This document shows positions 50,536 through 61,605 of a stretch of DNA of 64,000 bases, in pieces; the first letter of the stretch is position 1, and every line of letters begins with the position of its first letter. The DNA comes from Conchocele bisecta (lineage: Eukaryota > Mollusca > Bivalvia > Lucinida > Thyasiridae). The stretch covers positions 11,210,042 through 11,274,041 of the forward strand of contig CM055272.1 of assembly GCA_029237695.1 (NCBI GenBank). Direction: 5' to 3'. The translations under genes were made by a program, and so were the position numbers. The notes under the pieces are model-generated. The model was not told the DNA's origin. It saw only the letters and a program-made list of their open reading frames with translations, and did not search any database.

Positions 50536-50640
50536 TCAGTCCCCGATCTGCAATGGTTTCAACTACCTATCCTCCCCAAAAAAAAACAAAACAACAACTT
50601 GAAATCAGTTCCCGATCTGCAATGGTTTCAACTACCATCG
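50536..50640. repeat. Duplicated 'CCCGATCTGCAATGGTTTCAA' motif
   Basis: The motif occurs at about 50541 and 50611 here, and also at about 46622 at the other end of the second Polinton-like remnant, with A-rich sequence between. It may be intergenic DNA of that element copied during its break-up. Confidence 0.6.
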
Positions 50641-50647
50641 GCGAATA

Positions 50648-53600
50648 CTAATTTAACGGCTCTGTGTGTATTCCATCTGGAAGTGTTCTTCTTTTATCAT
50701 AATGTGCGGATAGCCCAAACTTTCTCTGACAGTATGTCTTCATTACCCCGTCCCGCATTCTGAAACCTCTATTTTTACACATGTCGTGCCAGCCCTTGGA
50801 ACAATCTTTCTGCCTTCCCCAATTCAACGCTTTCTTATATCGCCTCCAGTTGAGAGGGTTCTGTTTGTAAGAAAGCCCCTTGGCGGAATGTTTTACTCTT
50901 TCCTCCGTTTTCTCCGGTAGTTTCTCCGGTAGTTTCTCCACAAAGTAACATTTGCTGGATAGAGCTATGGCGCGATCCCCCTGAAACTCCATCTTGAAAA
51001 GTCCTGGCTCTCTTTTGCTCCAGTCATCCCAAGCTAACCATCTTCGTTTCTCTTTCTCGTATTCTCTCCGCAGCCATGGTTTCACCATTGTGCCAAGGCT
51101 ATCGTCGTTGTTCGTTTTGGGTGGCGGTTTCACACTGACCCCCATGTACAGGCTGTCTGTGTCCATTTGTATTAGTTCAAAATCTTCCCGGTGCAGATAC
51201 TTGTCTAGAAAATCGTAGTAGAATTCCAAAATTCTCAATTTTGCTCGCTGATACACGGCTATTCCACAGTGAAATGGTCTAGTCATAACAGCCTTAGCTT
51301 TTCTAGAAGATATCTCGTACGCGTCGCCGATCTCCTCCAGATCGTGGAAGAATGCAGATCTCAACGCTTTGTCTACACATTTTTCGTCTTTCGTATATGT
51401 TGTATTGAGGTGCCCCTCGGGAGACTCTATCATCTTACCACACATGAATTCCCTAACAGTTTAATTATCCCTCCTTTCAAGGCCTTGCTTTCTGCGACAT
51501 CACCGGTTCTCCTCGCCTCTGTAACCTCTTTGACAAACCACTCGAAGGGTTTTCCAGATTTATAATCCAGAGTCCTGTACACCGCCGTTACTTCCAACCC
51601 GCGTTTTATATACCACTTTAGAAGTGGGGCATAGAGTAACACTTTTTGGGCAGACAGCACCCCTACTAGTTTCTTGCCCGTTCCTCGTTTTCTCTCCGTG
51701 TCCAGGAGATATTTTAACATATGCTCTGGCACTTCCTCCTCCTCAACTACTCGGTTGATAAAAGGTGGCGCCATCTCTGAAAATTTGCCTCGCAAATTGT
51801 GTGGAACCTCTATATCCACCTCGGCAAACCCAAACAAATCCCCCTTCAAAACTTTCTTAGAAAACTTGTCCAGATCTCGGGTGGGGTTTTCTATGTGCCT
51901 TATGGTTTCATTCCCACACGGCATCTCCTTATTTAATGTGGATAGCTACAGGGCGTTCGTGTCAAACCCTAAAACCGCTTGCCACGTTTTTCCCTCTCCA
52001 CCCTTGTTGGGGCGAATTTTTGACACGTCGGCTTCCGCGTATCGTGAAAACACTATTGAGGGTCCCCCCACCAGTGCCCCCTTTAGCATGTCGTAGGTTT
52101 CCCCGTTTGGGGCGTACAGAGGTGGGCATTTGGCGGCAGCCGCTATGCTTTCTTTGGTTTTGTACGATTTTACGTGCTCTTTTATTTTCCCCCTAAGAAG
52201 GTACTGCAGCGCTACCCCGGGAAGTGTGACCGCGTCTTTGAAAGCGTCCACTCCTCTGTCTTTATAAAAACTACACATCTTTCCAAGCGCTTCTAAAAAT
52301 GGAAATACATCCAAATCGTTGTAATACCGCAGCGAATCTCTTAAACGTTTTCATTTTCCTATCTCGGAAAATCCCCTTACACGTGTTCAACTCTTTTGGG
52401 GTTATCTTTTTCTTAGGATTGAGTTTCGAACCCCAGTGTTTGAGGGGTGGGAGTCCCGGATACTCCGACTTTTTGGGGGAGTCAAACGTCTCATATGGAA
52501 AGAAAGACTTTTGTGTCTCGCAGTCGTAGGCTTCTTTCCAATCACCGTACCTGGTCTCCGGCCCTAGATAGAGTAACACATCTAGAAATCTAAATTCTGG
52601 AGTGAATAGAAATATAGTGGTGTTGGTTTTTTTCCCCACTAAAACGTTTGATGTTGTGTCTGCGAATCTCCCCACCAGGTGTTTCTTGATGAGATTTATA
52701 TCATACCGGCTCGAGTTAAATCCAATGACAGGGACTTGATCAATCCATTTATTAATCTCCCGCTGTTGGGTTGTGGGGAGCCTACCCATATCGGTGGGTC
52801 TGCGCTGCCTTCCGACTTCTTCTCTGATTGCCTTTCCTCTCTCCCGTAGGTCTTCTATAAACATAGCAACTAATTTGGCTGGGCCTGTGTCGCATATATG
52901 TGAGTTATTTTGTTGGATAAGCTGTCCCCCACACTAACACTTATAGGAACGTGTTCGTTTACAAACTCGAGTGCTTTTTTGTCGTCTTCTCTTTTGGTTG
53001 ACAGGCTTCAAAATCGTAAACTATCTGGTGGGGTAAAGGGTTGTTGGGGATCTGGCGAGTGGGTAACCGGCCCGGTATATTCACACTCCCAAATAGAAAT
53101 TAATGTAAACTCTTTCGCAATATCCACGTCTCTCTCTTTAGTTTTTCTTAATTTGTGAACTCCCCCTTTACAATGCACAGGGTAGCCGTGCCAGTAGCAG
53201 CCGTGAAATTGATAAACGGTTCCCGTTTCGGCGCAGAACCCATCGACTGGAGCACCCGTTACTAATCTCTCACCACCGTGCCCACACCGGGCTGTGTGAA
53301 TGTGAGGCCCTGGGAAAGAATTGATCCAGGTTATGAATTTCTTACTAGCGTGAGATCTTGGGCGAAAGGCTTTTTCAAAGGCGGACGCTGGGCGGTCTAT
53401 CTGGGTACTTTTACAAACAACTTGGGTCTCCCCCCTCATACAAGTGGTGGCGTCGCGTTTCAGATTGATGGATTTGGTGAACCTCTGTTTGCAGTCGTAA
53501 CAGCAGTATGTGTTGGTTGTCTTGTTTATGTCAGTAATTAAAAACGCGTGGTTGTTAAAAATACCCACCTTCATTTTCTTCTTTCCAACCTCTTCGTAGT

Positions 53601-54080
53601 GGGCGGGAATTTTTCTTAAAAACCAGGTGCCTTCCTCTGTGGGATCGTACGCTTCTATCCCCATTTTCCATTTTGAAACATTCCTCCACCTTATTGATAT
53701 CGTCAAAGGGTATAGCTCCGGTTTGTGTTTTTCCACCCTTTTCGTTTACAGAAATCAGAATACTCCGCAGCGAGTTGTTGGGTTTTCCCAAGGCAGCGGT
53801 CAACGCGCAGGTCGGTTGTGTGGAGTGCAATACACCTAAATAGACAGAGGTTGTCGTTGAATTTATCTAGTGCGTTTAACCCCTTTCTGTGACGGATCCA
53901 GTCGGGGAGGGGGCCTCCCGCAATTTCTGAGGAACTCATCAACCCATCTTCCACGGTAGATGAAATAATTATTTTAAGCTCTACCCCTACCCCCTTGATA
54001 AATGTCCATTTTGTGTTGGGTCTCTCAATTTTATCCATATTTAGCATTGTTTCCTCTTGCTCTTCTATCCACTCTCCCAC
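50648..54080 (-). pseudogene. Family-B DNA polymerase of the second Polinton-like element, multiply frameshifted
   Basis: Six overlapping or adjacent minus-strand frames carry, in order, polymerase features. 54080-53703 has NDNLCLFRCIALH, of uncertain role. 53736-53008 has a Cys/His-rich part (CCYDCKQRF) and VDGFCAETGTVYQFHGCYWH, a block common in Polinton polymerases. YDFEACQ (Exo I-like acidic residues) lies at about 53007-53018. 52864-52271 has VIGFNSSRYDINL (Exo II). 51924-51430 has GDLFGFAEVDIE and a KLLGNSC motif B. 51445-50648 has MDTDSLYM, the polymerase motif C (DTDS). At least five frame changes separate them, so it is a pseudogene as read. Protein-primed polymerases of this type replicate Polintons and adintoviruses. 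Its amino-acid pattern is that of a lineage distinct from the element at 29.9-43.2 kb. Confidence 0.85.
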
Positions 54081-54427
54081 CTCCCCATACTCTCTTAATC
54101 AGGGGCTTCCGGACAGGTTTTTGTGAAATATGATCGTTTTAGGTTTTCCCTTCTTATCTGTGTGTTCCATGGTGTGCTAGTTTGTAGGAAAATGAGTATC
54201 TCAAATAGAAACTACCTGTTAACACAGGCTCGACGGCCTCCATTAATCTTTCTGTTATGTTTTATTGTGTCCCGCGTTTTATCTTTATCGTAACTACGTG
54301 CCTACCTTTAACCGTTCTCTCCTTGGTGTGAGGGAAATCCACTAGCAGATCATCTCCTTCGGATATTATCTGTCGTAACAGTGCGGTTTTGGGTTTTCAT
54401 TTTTCGTGGCCGCCTCCCGCTTTGACT
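54081..54427 (-). pseudogene. Decayed coding stretch upstream of the polymerase
   Basis: On the minus strand, protein-like segments remain between stops (for example LLVDFPHTKERTVKGRHVV, about 54345-54290). They probably belong to another gene of the second element or to the polymerase N-terminus. The product is not identified. Confidence 0.35.
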
Positions 54428-54877
54428 TTAAGACTTACAACACCCTCCGCGGCTAAGGTTTCTGCCTTTTTGTTTAAATTGTGACCTCGGACTCATTCGG
54501 TTGTTGAAGGTCCCCCGCTTGTACGCTCGGGAAAACCGTTTCATAAATTCTTCGTTTTTCGCTTCGTTCAGCAACTTGGTTAGACCTTTCTCCCTAGCCT
54601 GGGCGGGAAATGATATTCCTAATCTGGTTGCTTCAGTCCTTAATTGTCGCACTTTCGGTGGGACTCTTGAGGTTTTTAGTTTGATGGGGAGGGTTTTGGG
54701 TTTGGTTTTTGGTTTGGTGGGGAGGGTTTTTGGTTTGGTTTTTGGGGTTTTGAGTTGTGAGCTCGGTTTGGTGGGCTTGGGGTTAGACTCTATCTTACTA
54801 ATCGGTAGGTGTGAGATAATTGTCTTTCGCTTTGTCAGCCTCATATTTTTTGTGACACATCGTTTTTGTAGTGACAC
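54428..54877 (-). CDS. Lys/Pro/Thr-repeat protein of unknown function
   Basis: 149 codons. Residues about 33-70 consist of imperfect KPKTLP(T/I)K repeats (a low-complexity basic linker). The C-terminal part has a helical LGISFPAQAREKGLTKLLN segment and a basic end with CC. Such repeats occur in DNA-binding or virion-core proteins. I do not recognise the family. It is the most upstream frame of the second Polinton-like block, same strand as the polymerase. A duplicated GTGACACATCG (about 54852 and 54871) and a TATATAA-like sequence lie just upstream. Confidence 0.45.
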   Translation of the reverse strand: MSLQKRCVTKNMRLTKRKTIISHLPISKIESNPKPTKPSSQLKTPKTKPKTLPTKPKTKPKTLPIKLKTSRVPPKVRQLRTEATRLGISFPAQAREKGLTKLLNEAKNEEFMKRFSRAYKRGTFNNRMSPRSQFKQKGRNLSRGGCCKS

Positions 54878-54927
54878 ATCGTTTTGTAGTGCTATATAAT
54901 AGCAAATATACTTTTCTAAAAAAAACG

Positions 54928-54966
54928 GAAATTAATTAATAATTATAAAGAGAGGTTGTATTCCTT
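54928..54966. repeat. 39-bp direct repeat, left copy
   Basis: From GAAATTAATTAATAATT to GTTGTATTCCTT, identical to 61567-61605. The two frame 6.6 kb that contains the LINE and the ~158-bp array. Confidence 0.9.
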
Positions 54967-55011
54967 AGTATAAACATAGTTTATTGCATATAAGTACAAT
55001 GGGCATGGGCA

Positions 55012-55179
55012 CAACAACATCAGATAACATGTATGTTCACAAATCTTGTCAACATAGTGCATGTACCTATAATAGTGACATTCAAACAGCAAGGACGTTT
55101 GACTGAGAGAAAGAATGTAGAGCGAGTAAAAAGCAAAAGGAATAGTAGAAAAACAACAAGATGATATTGAAGCTGGTAG
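55012..55179. repeat. 168-bp direct repeat flanking the LINE, left copy
   Basis: From CAACAACATCAGATAACATG to GATATTGAAGCTGGTAG. It matches 58989-59156 over the same length with about three substitutions. It lies directly at the 3' side of the LINE. Confidence 0.88.
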
Positions 55180-55293
55180 TTCTCACAACATTAATTACAG
55201 CCCTTACCCAAGTATTTCAACAATACACCAATTTAACAGCAATGGCGATAAGTATACAGGTATATGTACATGGGTACATACCAATAATATTGC

Positions 55294-55295
<2 letters not shown>

Positions 55296-55329
<34 letters not shown>
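55296..55329. repeat. (AT)n microsatellite
   Basis: 17 TA steps without interruption, between the 168-bp repeat and the LINE's last coding segment. Confidence 0.95.
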
Positions 55330-55331
<2 letters not shown>

Positions 55332-55580
55332 CACAATGTACGAAAAGAAATATCGGATAAAAAGAGAGAGTAAAGAAAGTGATGAGAGAGGAGATTGGGA
55401 GAAAGAGTGAAAGAGTGAAAGAGTTATGTGTCACAATGTACATATAATATATAACCTAATGCATAGATAGATGTGCACTGCAGTTGATTTCAGTGTTCGT
55501 TGTTATCAGGTGGTACTGGATGATGTTGGCAAATGGAAAGCATCCGATAGAGCTTGCGTCTCATGCATCCACCAAGTGTG

Positions 55581-58500
55581 TTACTCAAATCTTTTCGTAG
55601 CTTTAATATAATCTTGTACAGCTTTAAAAATAACAGTATTGCACTCATTACTTTCTTCAGGTATGCCATGCAAAAGTATATGTGCGTTTAGGGGATACAA
55701 TTGTCGCAGTGACTGGCATAAAATTAGACGTTGCGCATGATATTTAATACATTCAAAGAAGTAATGTTCAGCATCCTCTACAACTTCACTACATTCGCAG
55801 TAGGGAGTTTCTCTGATATGGTTATTGCAAAGATCACAATTAAGACTGCTACATTTATTTCGAATTCTTGCATGCATAACTGAAAACAATCGATCTCCCT
55901 CTAAATAGTATGGTGGTATATTATATTGAGTATATAGTTGTTGGGCGCATTATGTTTTGAAGTGTCTAAGACTATCTATATTTCTCAGCAACGGGTCAGT
56001 TTCATTCCAGAGTTGTACCGAAGATGGTATAAACGATTGTTTTTATACTTCCAGTCGTGTAGTGGGGACATTTAAATCAAATTGATTTCTAATATTGTAA
56101 CGAGATATATTATTAACAGTGGGTGTAATCAGGTTAAACATATAACTAGGTACTTGATTATTGTTGGTTTTGTACATGATCGAAAGCTTTTGAATACTAC
56201 GTCGAACAGATAGAAGTTGCCATCCAACTTATTGCCTTAAGTTGTCGAGTGATACTGACCATGTTAATCCTGTTACTATTCTCGCGGCTTCATTTTGATT
56301 ATTTTCCAACGAGTCCTTTTCATATTCTGTACACCCATCCCAGACATATGAAGCATATTCTAGTATAGGTCTCATGTAAGATATATATATTTGGTTTAAA
56401 GACTGTCTGCTTATCTTAAATTTTAGGTGACGCATTATTCCCAATACTCTCGTAGTCGAATTAATTATATGTTGTATGTGTGTATGCCATTTTCCGTTAT
56501 TGATCAATGTTAAACCAAGATGCTTATGATCGTCAACAAAGGTTATGGACGTGTTCTGAAAGATTAAGTTTAAGGGTCGATCAAGTTGTCTTAATGTTAA
56601 AAGCATCGCTTCAGTCTTGTTTGGATTGAAACTAACCAACCATTGTTTAGCCCAATCAGAAATCATTAGCAGGTCATGATTTATTATGACTTCTAGATCA
56701 TCAACATTTGTTGAAGAAAATGACAGAGAGCTGTCGTCAGCAAGTAATCGAACAATACTTAATAGATGGTCAGTTATGTCGTTGACATATATTAGAAATA
56801 GTAATGGACCGTGTACCGAACCTTGTGGTGGTACACCAGCAGTAACTAATTTGGTATCTGAGGTTGTGGACCGTATTGATACGGACTGTTTCCTGTTCGA
56901 CAAGTAGTTTCCGATCCAGTGTAAAATACAACCATTTAATCCATTTTGCCTAAGCTTAAATATTAATCCCTTATGCCATACTCTATCAAAGGCTTTAGAA
57001 ATATCACAAAACACTATACATGTAGAGTGTCGTTCATCAAATGCCTGACATATTTGATAGTGAATGTCTATAAGTTGATATACCGTTGAGTGGCCTGGTA
57101 AAAAACCAGATTGCCTGTTGTAAATCAATTGTTGTGAGTGCAAGTGATTATAAATATGTTTACATATTATTCTCTCCATTACCTTACATAGACAGCTTAA
57201 TAACGATATCGGGCGATAATTCGAAGGCAGCTGTGGACACCCCTTTTTAAATAGAGGAATTACACTTGCTAATTTCCACGCCATCGGAAATTGATATTCA
57301 TTAACATATCTATTAAAGAGGATCGCCAGAGGTTTTGAGACAGATGTAATAGTTCCTTTTAACATTCTATGACTAATTAGATCGTATCCACAAGCTTTAT
57401 TAGTTTGCAAAATTCGTATTATATCTCTAACCTCAGATTCATTTATATTAAAGAAGAAGTTGTTAAGACAGTTTGCTTTTTCGGCATCAGACAAATATAA
57501 ATTTTCGCTATTGCCGTCATTGGTTTTTAATGGAGGAATAGTACCACTTGACTTGCTGTCTTTCACAAAGTGTCGGACTAGCTTCCAGAAATATCTTTTG
57601 TTATTCGAAAATGATTCTGTTAGATTAAACTCTATGTCGTTATAAAATGCTTCTCTTGCATGTTTTTTTCATATTATTAACTTTATTCCGAGTTGTTTTG
57701 TATCTATTCCAATCGTCCACCCGTCCAAATTGTATTTCTTTCTTTCGTAACTTGTCCCTTAGCTTGCTTGTTTGGCGAATTTCGGAATCATACCATGATT
57801 TATCGTTAGGCCGCACTGTAACTTGACTGCATGGAATGCATTGCTTAGCTAGCTCAATGAACTTAGCTGTAAATATATAAGATGCATCATCTACACTACC
57901 ATTATTTAAAATTTTCCAATCAATATTAAGCATCAGCTCGTTAAATTTAGCAAAGTCTGCTCTTTTATAGTTCCATACAGTTCGTTTATATGAATTATTA
58001 TATGAACTTTCAGCTGGTATGATGACATATGTAGCCTTATGATCACTTATGTTTGGCGAAACAGATAATACATCGCTTTTGAGAATGATCTGATCTTGGT
58101 TAACAATAATTGGATCCAGTAAGGTTGAAGTAGTAGCTGTTTCCCGAGTTGCGGATGTAATTATGTTTCTCAATTAATTCATAATCATTACGTCTTTTAA
58201 CTTGTGGTTTTGTACATTTAATTGATCTTCATTTACATTGCCAACAATAATGATATTATTTGTTATATCTGATACCAGTTCTAGATTGCGATTAAGTAAT
58301 TCCCAAAATTCGATATTTGACGTCGGGGGTCGGTTTTTCGTGCCAATCAAGAACGTTTTACGGTTTGTCTTAACTTGAATTCAGATGGTTTCATCCCAAA
58401 ATGTTTCTAAATGTTGCATTCTTTCTGCTAATAAGTGGTCTGCGACATATACTAATATACCCCCAGAATGTGGCAATTTGTCCTTTCGGAATGGTAAGCC

Positions 58501-58923
58501 ATATCCATTCATTAGTAAACTGCTCGTTTCTATAGCGCATGATAAGTGCGTTTCTGTAAAACATAGAATATCGAAGTCTGTAAAAGTGTCCTCGATATAA
58601 CTGACCTTATTGCGAATACTTCTAATATTTAAATGTAAAATTGAAAAAGATCCAATCTCATTTTCAGGCCCTGGATTTCTTTCAACATCACCAGCCAGCA
58701 GTAGCAAAATCAAAGATATTATTGCTAGAAATGTGTTTAGGTTAAATAGTAATCCGGATCCTCTACATTTAAATATATTGGTCAAACAATTACCTATATC
58801 CGCTAACACATTCAGTATTATATATAAAATGTTAGTATATATTGTAAACGCAAGCAATATCGGCTGTGTGCTACAATTAAAATTACCTATAGCAGCTCTC
58901 CAGGAAGTTAAATCATTACCCAT
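55581..58923 (-). pseudogene. LINE polyprotein: 2A leader, endonuclease, reverse transcriptase, zinc-binding end
   Basis: 58923-58381: hydrophobic N-terminus, then GDVERNPGP (2A, residues 78-86), then the endonuclease start (LHLNIRSIRNK; FTETHLS). 58380-57640: rest of the endonuclease in shifted frames, including the VSPNISDHKA box with the catalytic SDH. The usual GDFN is read as GNVN, so a key residue is changed. 57566-56229 (445 codons): reverse transcriptase with YRPISLLSCLCKVMERI, CDISKAFDRVWH (first Asp), GVPPQGSVHGPLLF and LADDSS (catalytic Asp pair in place of the common F/YADD). 55889-55581: CECSEVVEDAEHYFFEC, a Cys/His cluster typical of mollusc LINE C-termini. Several frame changes and stops make it inactive. 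Confidence 0.88.
58666..58689 (-). other. 2A-like translational recoding motif in the LINE
   Basis: Codes for DVERNPGP, which fits D(V/I)ExNPGP, the ribosome-skipping consensus, preceded by a Leu-rich stretch (LILLLLAG). It lies 78 residues after the ATG and just before the endonuclease. 2A motifs in this position are established for some APE-type LINEs of invertebrates. Confidence 0.85.
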
Positions 58924-58988
58924 TCGGCTTATTAATTAAATCAGCGAGGTGAAGAGCTGCCATAGGTATCAACAATGACAACCTCACC

Positions 58989-59156
58989 CAACAACATCAG
59001 ATAACATGTATTTTCACAAATCTTCTCAACATAGTGCATGTACCTATAATAGTGACATTCAAACAACAAGGACGTTTGACTGAGAGAAAGAATGTAGAGC
59101 GAGTAAAAAGCAAAAGGAATAGTAGAAAAACAACAAGATGATATTGAAGCTGGTAG
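58989..59156. repeat. 168-bp direct repeat flanking the LINE, right copy
   Basis: Partner of 55012-55179, ending GAAGCTGGTAG before unrelated flank. Confidence 0.88.
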
Positions 59157-60149
59157 GAACACGTACATGCAACATACAAATACATCTTCCTAACATGTGA
59201 TGCAGAACGGTGTTCAGGTTTTTGTGGCGGGATGGATAGTTCAGTGAACTATTCTCATATCAAATATCTACTGCAAAGTATCGTGTGTCATTTACAAACC
59301 ATTTAACGAACACTGTAGATCTCGATCAGATCGCATGTCTAGCCAAACGGCTCATGCATTTAATCCAGTGACATAATGCTTTCTTTATTGTTATAATAAT
59401 ACATACCTAAATAACACTCACACGTGTCACTGGGAAAAGCGATCTACTTTCGTTTATTGACCACAGTTATGTCACAGTATTATGAACAAGATTCACATTC
59501 CGCTATAAAAATAAACTTACATGCAACTCGAGAGTATGAAGTGACACGGTAGGATATCGATTACATGAGTGACCATTACATAATGTACAACCCGAGCAGA
59601 TCCGGACCAGCCTAGGCACAAGTATACAGTATGATCAGGGTTTACTCAGTTTTCCACTACGCAAACATGTAGAATCCTCCTATTATAAATAAGTTTACCC
59701 TGCCAATGTAGAATGTATCAACTGGATGAGTGAACAGCACAGTTCTACAACCACTGTATATCCAAACCAGCCTGCACTACGAACGTATATTCTGATCAGT
59801 GTATACTGCATTAGTTACTATGTGATAATGTCGGATCAGGTTCTTATACGTTACGATGACGTGATGTGCGAAACCATATCGACTGATTTTAATAACCGCT
59901 CAGAATATAACCAACGTAGGCACAGACCAGCCTACATCGAAGTATATGCTGAGAAGGATATACTCGGTTTATCAAACGTAATAGACTTGAATCATCTGAG
60001 TACAGCTTGAAATTGTAAAAGTATGATTGAATCGTACATCACCTACAGGCACAGACAATTCTACACACAAATGTATAGTCTAATCAGTGTATACTCTGTG
60101 CTCTATGCGTTACTCCTGAGAAATGTAACATCTGCCAAGTAGTGAATAA
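59157..60149. other. Gene-free stretch with diverged units of the following array
   Basis: 59.56-60.06 kb holds about three diverged copies of the motif set 'ACCAGCCTA', 'ACGAATGTATA', 'CTGATCAGTGTATACT'. A 94-codon plus-strand frame (59726-60010) is built from these units and is not supported as a gene. Confidence 0.5.
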
Positions 60150-61030
60150 ATGAACCATACATGATTTACAACCAGTGTAGACCGAGACCAGTTTAGACAC
60201 GAATGTATAATCTGATATGGGTATACTCTGCTTGTTACTTCTTAAAAAGGAACAACAGCCAAGTTTATTAGAGTATGACGTGACATGACAGAACAAGTAG
60301 TGGATGAATTAACCATACATGATTTACAACCAGTGTATAACGAGACCAGCGTAGACACGAATGTATAATCTGATATGGGTATACTCTGCTTGTTACTCCT
60401 TAAAAGGGAACACCAGCCAAGTTTTATCTTAGTATGACGTGATATGACAGAGCAAGTAGTGGATGAATGAACCATACATGATTTACAACCAGTGTAGACC
60501 GAGACCAGCTTACACACGAATGTATAATCTGATATGGGTATACTCTGTTTGTTGCTCACCAAAACGGAACATCAGCCAGGTTTATTAAAGTATGATGTGA
60601 CATGACAGAAGAAGTAATGGATGAATGAACCATACATGATTCACAACCAGTGTAGACCGAGATCAACTTAGACACAAATGTATAATCTGATCTGGGTATA
60701 CTCTGTCACTAAGTACCAACTTATCAAAAGCTTAGATTACCTTAGTTCTATGTGACATGACAGAAGAAGTAGTGGATGAATGAACCATACATGATTCACA
60801 ACCAGTGTAGACCCAGACCAGCCTACACACGAATGTTTAATATGATCAGGGTATACTCCTGCCACTCATCAATAATGTAGAGTCATCCCAGTATACTGCA
60901 TTGGCCCTTAATATGCTAAGATAGATACTTTATTGACTGAACCATACATGGTCTACAACCAGAATAGACGACCCATACTAGCCTAAACGCGTGTGTATAG
61001 TCTGATCAGGGTGTACTCTGTTTGTCACTC
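60150..61030. repeat. ~158-bp tandem array, 5-6 units
   Basis: 'GAACCATACATGATTTACAA' or close variants recurs near 60151, 60310, 60469, 60627 and 60782, with a weaker one near 60941. Each is followed by 'CCAGTGTAGACC', 'GAATGTATAATCTGATATGG' and 'GTATACTCTG'. Confidence 0.88.
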
Positions 61031-61566
61031 TGCAATAATAGAAAATAAGTATGTATGACTCAGTAGTACAATCATGTTTTGTTGTCAAAGTGCACTCTGA
61101 CCAGCCCAATCATAACTATACCGTCTGCTCAAGGAATACTCTGACTGACACAGCACAATCAATGAACAAGATCCCATATGGCTCCCCTTCAGATAACGGA
61201 TGTGAAGGAAAGGATGGGATTCTGAAAATGCTGACTGTATGATGTTCCATCGCAAATCTCACTTACGAAACCGAAATGTGAGGTTCACGACGGACAATAT
61301 ATCAAACACGAATATCGACTTTACACTACCTCTTGCGGAAATCGCGCCAATATATGTCAATATATTATTTATTGATATCAAGTGGCTCCAATGGCGGAGC
61401 GTGAGATGTGCTACATCTTAGTTAACCAAAAGCTTCATTGCGAGTTCACATTACCCATACATGTTCCGAAACGCTGAAAATTTGAGAAAGATTTACGTAG
61501 GTGATTGTGTACTCGTCGGACACAGAGAAGTCGGCATTCAAACATCGAGTGGGCGGTTTTCATTGT

Positions 61567-61605
61567 GAAATTAATTAATAATTATAAAGAGAGGTTGTAT
61601 TCCTT
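61567..61605. repeat. 39-bp direct repeat, right copy
   Basis: Identical to 54928-54966. It is followed by 'CAATTAGGTG', unlike the left copy. Confidence 0.9.

Larger units (their letters stand above)
55180..58988 (-). mobile_element. APE-type non-LTR retrotransposon (LINE) with a 2A motif, decayed
   Basis: Minus-strand order: hydrophobic leader and 2A motif, apurinic-like endonuclease, reverse transcriptase, and a Cys/His C-terminal region. The element is bounded by 168-bp near-identical direct repeats. An (AT)n microsatellite (about 55296-55329) lies toward its 3' end, and no poly-A tail is evident. The endonuclease type and domain order fit the CR1/L2/jockey-like assemblage. A finer assignment needs a tree. 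Confidence 0.85.

Noticed and set aside
59726..60562. Coding genes at 59.7-60.6 kb on both strands
   Set aside because: The frames follow the ~158-bp tandem repeat and duplicate their own peptide with its period.
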